From Ignavibacteriota bacterium (GTDB lineage: Bacteria; Bacteroidota; Ignavibacteria; Tepidaquicellales; Tepidaquicellaceae): a DNA stretch of 5,839 nucleotides. Positions 5,425 through 5,839 of this stretch are shown in pieces. Below the pieces are notes generated by a model, which searched no databases, was not told the origin of the DNA, and worked only from the letters and a program-made list of their open reading frames with translations. A program made the translations under genes and the position numbers. Location of the stretch: positions 1 to 5,839 of the forward strand of contig PNBM01000108.1 of the NCBI GenBank assembly GCA_003135995.1, written 5' to 3'. Each line of letters opens with the position of its first letter. Within the stretch, counting starts at the first letter, position 1.

Positions 5425-5839
5425 TTAATTCGTTGTTAACTTTCTGAAAATATCTTCCAACGTAGTTTCTTCCTGATACAATTCTAAAAGAACCATATCG
5501 GATGTTACGACTTTTTTAAATATTTCTTCACGGACATCAACACCTTTTGATGCCGTCAGGTCGAGAATCCAGCTTTCACCTTCATCCGCGACCAATCTTG
5601 TCTTTTCAACATTTTTTACGGATTCAAACATGCTCAGGACTTTTTCTTTTCCCGCCCTTGGGTCTTTTTTAAGAACAACATGAATACTAAGCTGTCCCTG
5701 AAATTTCTTCTGCAATGAATCCGGAGTTCCGTCTGCAACAATCTCACCATTATTAATGATGATTACCCTGTCGCAAACTGCCTGTACTTCCTGTAAAATG
5801 TGAGTGGAAAGCATTAGAGTCTTTTGCTTGCCAAGATTT
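5425..5839 (-). CDS. gldA: ABC transporter ATP-binding protein, GldA-like (C-terminal part)
   Basis: The reading frame is open to the right edge, where it reads NLGKQKTL before the methionine at 5814, so that methionine is internal and the gene is cut by the window rather than starting there. Of an expected protein of about 300 residues, 137 are visible. LSTHILQEVQAVCDRVIIINNGEIVADG contains the H-loop histidine (13th visible residue) and the post-H-loop strands of an ABC ATPase. The Walker A, Walker B and signature motifs lie outside. After about 35 visible residues comes a C-terminal accessory domain ending in VLLELYQEETTLEDIFRKLTTN, a terminus typical of GldA/NatA/CcmA-type ATPases that pair with ABC-2 permeases. 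It is the first visible gene of the transporter cluster and would power the GldF-like permease 10 bp downstream. Confidence 0.9.
   Translation of the reverse strand, partial: NLGKQKTLMLSTHILQEVQAVCDRVIIINNGEIVADGTPDSLQKKFQGQLSIHVVLKKDPRAGKEKVLSMFESVKNVEKTRLVADEGESWILDLTASKGVDVREEIFKKVVTSDMVLLELYQEETTLEDIFRKLTTN

Noticed and set aside
5425..5814. The ATPase fragment as a complete 129-residue gene starting at 5814
   Set aside because: The frame stays open to the right edge and reads NLGKQKTL just before that methionine, matching the usual sequence before the H-loop of ABC ATPases. The gene is cut by the window, not short.
2125..5839. Evidence for a gliding motility locus
   Set aside because: Only GldA/F/G-type components are present. 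Their homologues occur in many non-gliding bacteria, and no gldK-N or secretion genes are visible.

Overview
The window suggests an AT-rich member of the Bacteroidota/Chlorobiota/Ignavibacteria side of the FCB group. Four things point there. The proteins resemble the Bacteroidota GldA/GldF/GldG transporter family. The ribosomal promoters fit the Bacteroidota pattern TTG - about 20 bp - TAnnTTTG. None of the five visible start codons has a recognisable Shine-Dalgarno sequence. Intergenic DNA is very A/T-rich. No genus can be named from this sequence alone.

Every gene lies on the minus strand, so transcription runs from right to left. From the right edge, the first block is an ABC-transporter cluster: the 3' part of an ATPase gene (GldA-like, cut by the window edge), a six-helix ABC-2 permease (GldF-like), a large membrane-anchored extracytoplasmic protein (GldG-like) and a smaller membrane-anchored DUF4340 protein. 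Gaps are 10, 47 and 3 bp, which is consistent with one operon. The ATPase and permease would form the membrane pump. The two anchored proteins would be its extracytoplasmic partners. The substrate is unknown, and no other gliding gene is visible, so gliding motility cannot be inferred.

An 85-bp gap with a weak candidate promoter separates this from a two-gene glycerophospholipid module, plsY and gpsA (12 bp apart). GpsA makes sn-glycerol-3-phosphate from dihydroxyacetone phosphate. PlsY acylates it to lysophosphatidic acid, the first committed membrane-lipid intermediate.

The left 326 bp hold the control region and first ~24 nt of a 16S rRNA gene, which continues past the left edge. Upstream of it are two overlapping promoter-like elements offset by about one helical turn, an A/T tract placed like an UP element, and a ~130-nt leader with a boxA-like sequence and a short direct repeat. 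No convincing intrinsic terminator separates gpsA from these promoters.

I see no mobile element, CRISPR array, tRNA, prophage or toxin-antitoxin gene. The genes are ordinary for this type of bacterium. The points most worth a second look are the architecture of the rRNA promoter and the uncharacterised GldAFG-DUF4340 transporter.
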